From Eriocheir sinensis (lineage: Eukaryota > Arthropoda > Malacostraca > Decapoda > Varunidae): 64,000 nucleotides of DNA. The stretch is taken from the NCBI RefSeq assembly GCF_024679095.1, contig NC_066517.1, forward strand, positions 19,518,893 to 19,582,892, given 5' to 3'. Positions 60,741 through 64,000 of the stretch are shown here, in pieces. The number at the start of each line of letters is the position of its first letter. Position 1 is the first letter of the stretch. A program made the position numbers and the translations under genes. Under the pieces are notes generated by a model. The model did no database searches. It was not told the DNA's origin and was given only the letters and a program-made list of their open reading frames with translations.

Positions 60741-60790
60741 TCTATTTATAAAGGTCTGCGTGAGGACTCGTTTTCTGCGGTAGTGGGTTA
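60741..60790 (+). promoter_or_regulatory. TATA-box-like core promoter candidate
   Basis: TATTTATAAAGG with TATAAA at 60747-60752, in non-repeat DNA. The expected start would be about 60775-60780, 55-60 bp before the small frame at 60836. No clear initiator motif. Confidence 0.3.
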
Positions 60791-60835
60791 GTGTGTGAGA
60801 GAGGACGGGTTAAAGGGGAAGCTCCTAAACAGGCT

Positions 60836-60943
60836 ATGATGGAGGTGGTGGTGGCTTGGCGCAGGGGCCTTCAATATACGGGCCGTGCCGCAGTGCTGGG
60901 TCACTATACACTGTTCACTGGGTCGACACAAGCTCAGAGATAA
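60836..60943 (+). CDS. Small open frame of 35 codons after a TATA-like box (speculative)
   Basis: Begins MMEVVVAWRRG and ends STQAQR at TAA. Valine-rich start, then basic and mixed residues. No family recognised. Listed only because it is the first ATG after the TATA-like sequence and lies in low-repeat DNA. Confidence 0.15.
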   Translation: MMEVVVAWRRGLQYTGRAAVLGHYTLFTGSTQAQR

Positions 60944-60949
60944 GCAATT

Positions 60950-61465
60950 AAATTAAATTAAATACTAAATTTAATTTCATACCAAATAATAAGAAAAACT
61001 GCTGTCAAAGGGTTAAAAATAGGTTATGAGGGAAGCGTTTGAAAAAAAAGACGTTATTTACCTATTAGAAGCTTGGGCAATATCTCGATCATGTGTAGTC
61101 GTCTGCTGAGCATATCGGCAAATTAATTAATGTTGGGAGGCTATTTACGCCACTGATGTGACTACAAGGATAGTAACTAGGCTCCGCTAAAATATTTGAT
61201 TATCAACACTGAGAAAAGATACCTAAGTCTACTTAATTGGTTAAAGAAAATTACAAGCCAGCAGCACCACCTCACCCAAGCGGAGTGTGAAACATCGCCT
61301 TTGTAACAACCTGTACGCACGTTGTTAGTTGCGAACCAACGTGTGACCTACTTGACTGATAGAGACGTAAACATTTGCTATGCATTAAGCTGCTGCTCGG
61401 TAAACAGCTTGTTTGTAAATACATGTTCATAGATCCCTCCGTAGGAAAGTTATTACGGAAGTGCA
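60950..61465. other. Low-repeat spacer with nothing recognised
   Basis: Balanced to AT-rich DNA, no convincing exon on either strand. Confidence 0.5.
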
Positions 61466-61469
61466 TATA

Positions 61470-61720
61470 AGTGCATAAAAGTCTACGGTCTTTGGTCAGG
61501 GCATTTCGTTACTCAAGAAGAAAAAAATACAATATACCTTCCCGTAACAAAAGTCTACGGACTTAGTTTAGCACATTTCATTACTAGGGCAGGAAGAAAA
61601 ACTTCCTATGTACATTTCAAGTACTGAATTTCCAAATACGTAAACAAACAAGTGGCTGCGGAATTATATAAAAATTTACGGTATTCTGCATCCTATTTCA
61701 TCGCTGGAAAAACACAGGAC
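61470..61720. repeat. Diverged ~73-120-bp repeat, 3 copies
   Basis: AAAAGTCTACGG followed by GGCATTTCGTTACT (61477), AAAAGTCTACGG with GCACATTTCATTACT (61550), and AAAATTTACGG with CCTATTTCATCGCTGG (61669). Confidence 0.65.
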
Positions 61721-61799
61721 ATTTTTCTTCAATACGTATTGCATAATTTTAAGACACCCAATATTTAGTAATGAATTGATTTTATTATATTATTTCAGG

Positions 61800-62345
61800 T
61801 TTCAATTATGCGTTATTTTCGTCCTTCGAACCTTCTCCGCTTAACCACGTATACTCGGCTTAACTATTTTCTCTCCATTCTTACTGCAATACTTTTCATT
61901 TCTTATCTTCCCCTTTCAACTATCACATCTTTTAGTTTCTGGGAGCTTCTATCTCTCTTCACAAATCAGCTATTAACCCCTTTCCTACTCTCCTTCACTT
62001 CTGAGTCATTGCAGTTCCCAATCACCTCCAAAAGTCCTTCATTTCCAAGCCCTTTCTCACCTCTAACCTCACGCCTCCCTACCTTCCCCAACACAGAGTC
62101 TCCACAGAACCATTAGGCGCCTCGTGGTCAGAATCTACGATCGTGACATGCATCTTTCAACACACTTCCGTTCTCCTCTCTTCCTCCTGCTCCTCAAAGG
62201 GAATACTAAATCTTTCATCTCGTCTTTTCTTCTGATACCTTCTCCTTTTCTTGCTTCTCATCCTTCTCTGCCTTCTCCTACCCCTCCTCTTCTTCGTACT
62301 CCTTCTCATCTGTTCCTTATATCTTTGTTTTAGTTTAGTTTAGTT
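61800..62345. other. Pyrimidine-rich sequence with no supported gene
   Basis: A 102-codon frame (61808-62116) is Ser/Leu/Phe-rich and has no boundary support. TTTAGTTTAG repeats lie at 62329-62345. Confidence 0.55.
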
Positions 62346-62565
62346 AGGCAGGCCAAGGAATAAACAAAAGACATCAAAGAAAACAGGAGCTGAAATTATA
62401 CAAGGCGCTGTGTTAGCCAATTTACTGCGCATTTACGAGTTATTATTATTGTTTTTTATTTTATTTATTTCGTGTTGTTAACCTATTGAGTCATTGGTTT
62501 AGGTATTAATTAGCTTAAAATAATAACCACCTGTCTTTCTGTTTTCTTGTTTTTTTGTTTCATTG

Positions 62566-62673
<108 letters not shown>

Positions 62674-62769
62674 AGCGGCCTCTCCCAGTACATTATTGAG
62701 CATTCACTGAAGCAGACGGACACTCGACCTCGCCAAGCCTAACCGTGGCTTAGGCCGGAATTATAAAAG

Positions 62770-63135
<366 letters not shown>

Positions 63136-63429
63136 AAAACAGTTGCCCTTTACAAGTGTGTGAGAGAAAACAGGGTTGCCTCCATAGAAAACTGCAAGTA
63201 GGGGGAGACTGAAAGGAAGTATACGTGGAAAGTGAATTACATCTGAATAATTAAAATGGGTAGATTATGAGAGAGAGAGAGAGAGAGAGAGAATAATAAA
63301 TTGACTTTGATTCTTCACATTCATCTATTACCTTCTTATCCCTATTCCTCTTCTTTATTTTTCATTTTTTGCTGTTCTTCTTCTCTGTGTAAAATGACGA
63401 ATTATTTTTTTGTAAGTTATGAGTACAAC

Positions 63430-63503
<74 letters not shown>
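63430..63503. repeat. (CA)n microsatellite
   Basis: Perfect 74-bp tract, at the left of the truncated SINE copy. Confidence 0.98.
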
Positions 63504-63506
<3 letters not shown>

Positions 63507-63664
63507 GAGCGGTTACTGTCCCCCCATCAGCAAGGGGGATGGGTGTGTGTGGTGTGTGAGGTCCTGGCAGTACACAGGGATCGACTAATGAGCCTTGCTC
63601 TTTAGAATCGGAAAAGTACTTGCTGGCAATGACGAGTCCAGCACGTGATCAGGCCGTGGGGGAG

Positions 63665-63665
<1 letters not shown>
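63504..63665 (+). mobile_element. tRNA-related SINE body, 5'-truncated copy
   Basis: GGAGCGGTTACTGTCCCCCC, GCAAGGGGGATGGGTGTGTG, GGGATCGACTA and TGAGCCTTG match the order of the body of the next copy. The tRNA-like head is missing. It ends in TTACAC followed by (CA)n. Confidence 0.75.

Positions 63666-63735
<70 letters not shown>
63666..63735. repeat. (CA)n microsatellite between two SINE copies
   Basis: Perfect 70-bp tract; likely the expanded tail of the left SINE copy. Confidence 0.97.
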
Positions 63736-63737
<2 letters not shown>

Positions 63738-63742
63738 TACAT

Positions 63743-63980
63743 TGCTCCGATAGCTCAGTAGGTTAAAGTTCTACGCTGCAAAACGTCACGGCGTGGGAGG
63801 GTGAAGGTCGAGGCCTGCTCAGGCAGGGATTTTTCCGCTGGCAAGGAGTGGTTACGGTCCCCCCTTGAGCAGGGGGAAGGAGTGTGTGGTGCATGAGGAC
63901 TCAGCAATGGCCAGAGATCGACTAGACTGAGCCTTGGTCTTGTAGGAAGGGTATTTGCTGGCCGTGTTTGAAGTACACAC
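63743..63980 (+). mobile_element. tRNA-derived SINE with head and body
   Basis: The head TGCTCCGATAGCTCAGTAGG (A-box-like AGCTCAGTAGG, 63754-63764) and a degenerate B-box GGTCGAGGCC (63806-63815) sit at tRNA-like spacing. The body has GGAGTGGTTACGGTCCCCCC, GAGCAGGGGGAAGGAGTG and GAGATCGACTAGACTGAGCC. It ends GAAGTACACACATA, a CA-type tail, then a C-run. No intact acceptor stem, so it is not a functional tRNA gene. Confidence 0.8.
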
Positions 63981-64000
63981 ATACCCCCCCCCCTCCTGAT

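Noticed and set aside
63743..63815. Functional tRNA gene
   Set aside because: A-box is good, but the B-box is degenerate (GGTCGAGGCC) and the acceptor stem does not pair; the following body shared with 63504-63665 marks a SINE.

Overview
This window is eukaryotic nuclear DNA, most likely from a decapod crustacean and probably a crab. That is an inference from three things: extreme microsatellite density, fragments of two non-LTR retrotransposons with protein motifs of the kind I associate with crustacean genomes, and several short interspersed repeats of decapod type. There is no bacterial-style gene organisation. Nearly all long open frames are translations of simple repeats (Ser-Leu from CT, Arg-Glu from GA, Cys-Val from GT, poly-Asn or poly-Leu from trinucleotides) and are not genes.

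Layout. 1-5.2 kb: satellite-like arrays, including a reverse-complement pair of arms and a ~150-bp satellite carrying a transposed short element. 5.2-9.3 kb: purine-rich DNA with a 42-bp minisatellite and long GA tracts. 9.3-16.3 kb: microsatellites, a three-part minisatellite (13.3-13.9 kb) and a ~160-bp repeat. 16.3-17.9 kb: seven copies of a ~235-bp, internally palindromic repeat full of CAGGTG/CACCTG sites. 18-20.5 kb: GATA, GT and degenerate AGGT-type repeats. 20.7-22.9 kb: a promoter-like segment, an A-rich presumed 5' UTR and a 33-codon first coding exon with a good splice donor. 22.9-27.4 kb: a 358-bp GA tract, small repeats, and a ~195-bp fold-back element inside a degenerate repeat family. 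27.5-32 kb: interspersed elements, an RTE-like LINE fragment with a nested insertion, a 330-bp TAG array and a possible untranslated exon. 33-36 kb: pyrimidine-rich DNA. 37-46.3 kb: mainly purine-rich DNA made of decayed tandem repeats, with a second LINE fragment at 43.6-44.5 kb. 46.3-55.5 kb: mainly pyrimidine-rich DNA, including a 1.9-kb minisatellite with ~36-42-bp units. 54.7-55.65 kb: a possible second promoter and a second 33-codon coding exon with a donor. 55.7-64 kb: lower-repeat presumed intron, promoter-like segments at 60.2 and 60.7 kb, and two copies of a tRNA-derived SINE at the right end.

Interpretation. The only coding sequence I can defend is two short plus-strand exons, 22779-22877 and 55555-55653. 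Each starts with ATG, is exactly 33 codons, and ends in phase 0 at an AAG|GT donor. The simplest reading is alternative first exons of one plus-strand gene whose shared body lies beyond position 64000, with the rest of the window as 5' flank and giant repeat-filled introns. The second exon could instead be internal, using an AG at 55574-55575, which would also be in phase. I do not recognise the protein.
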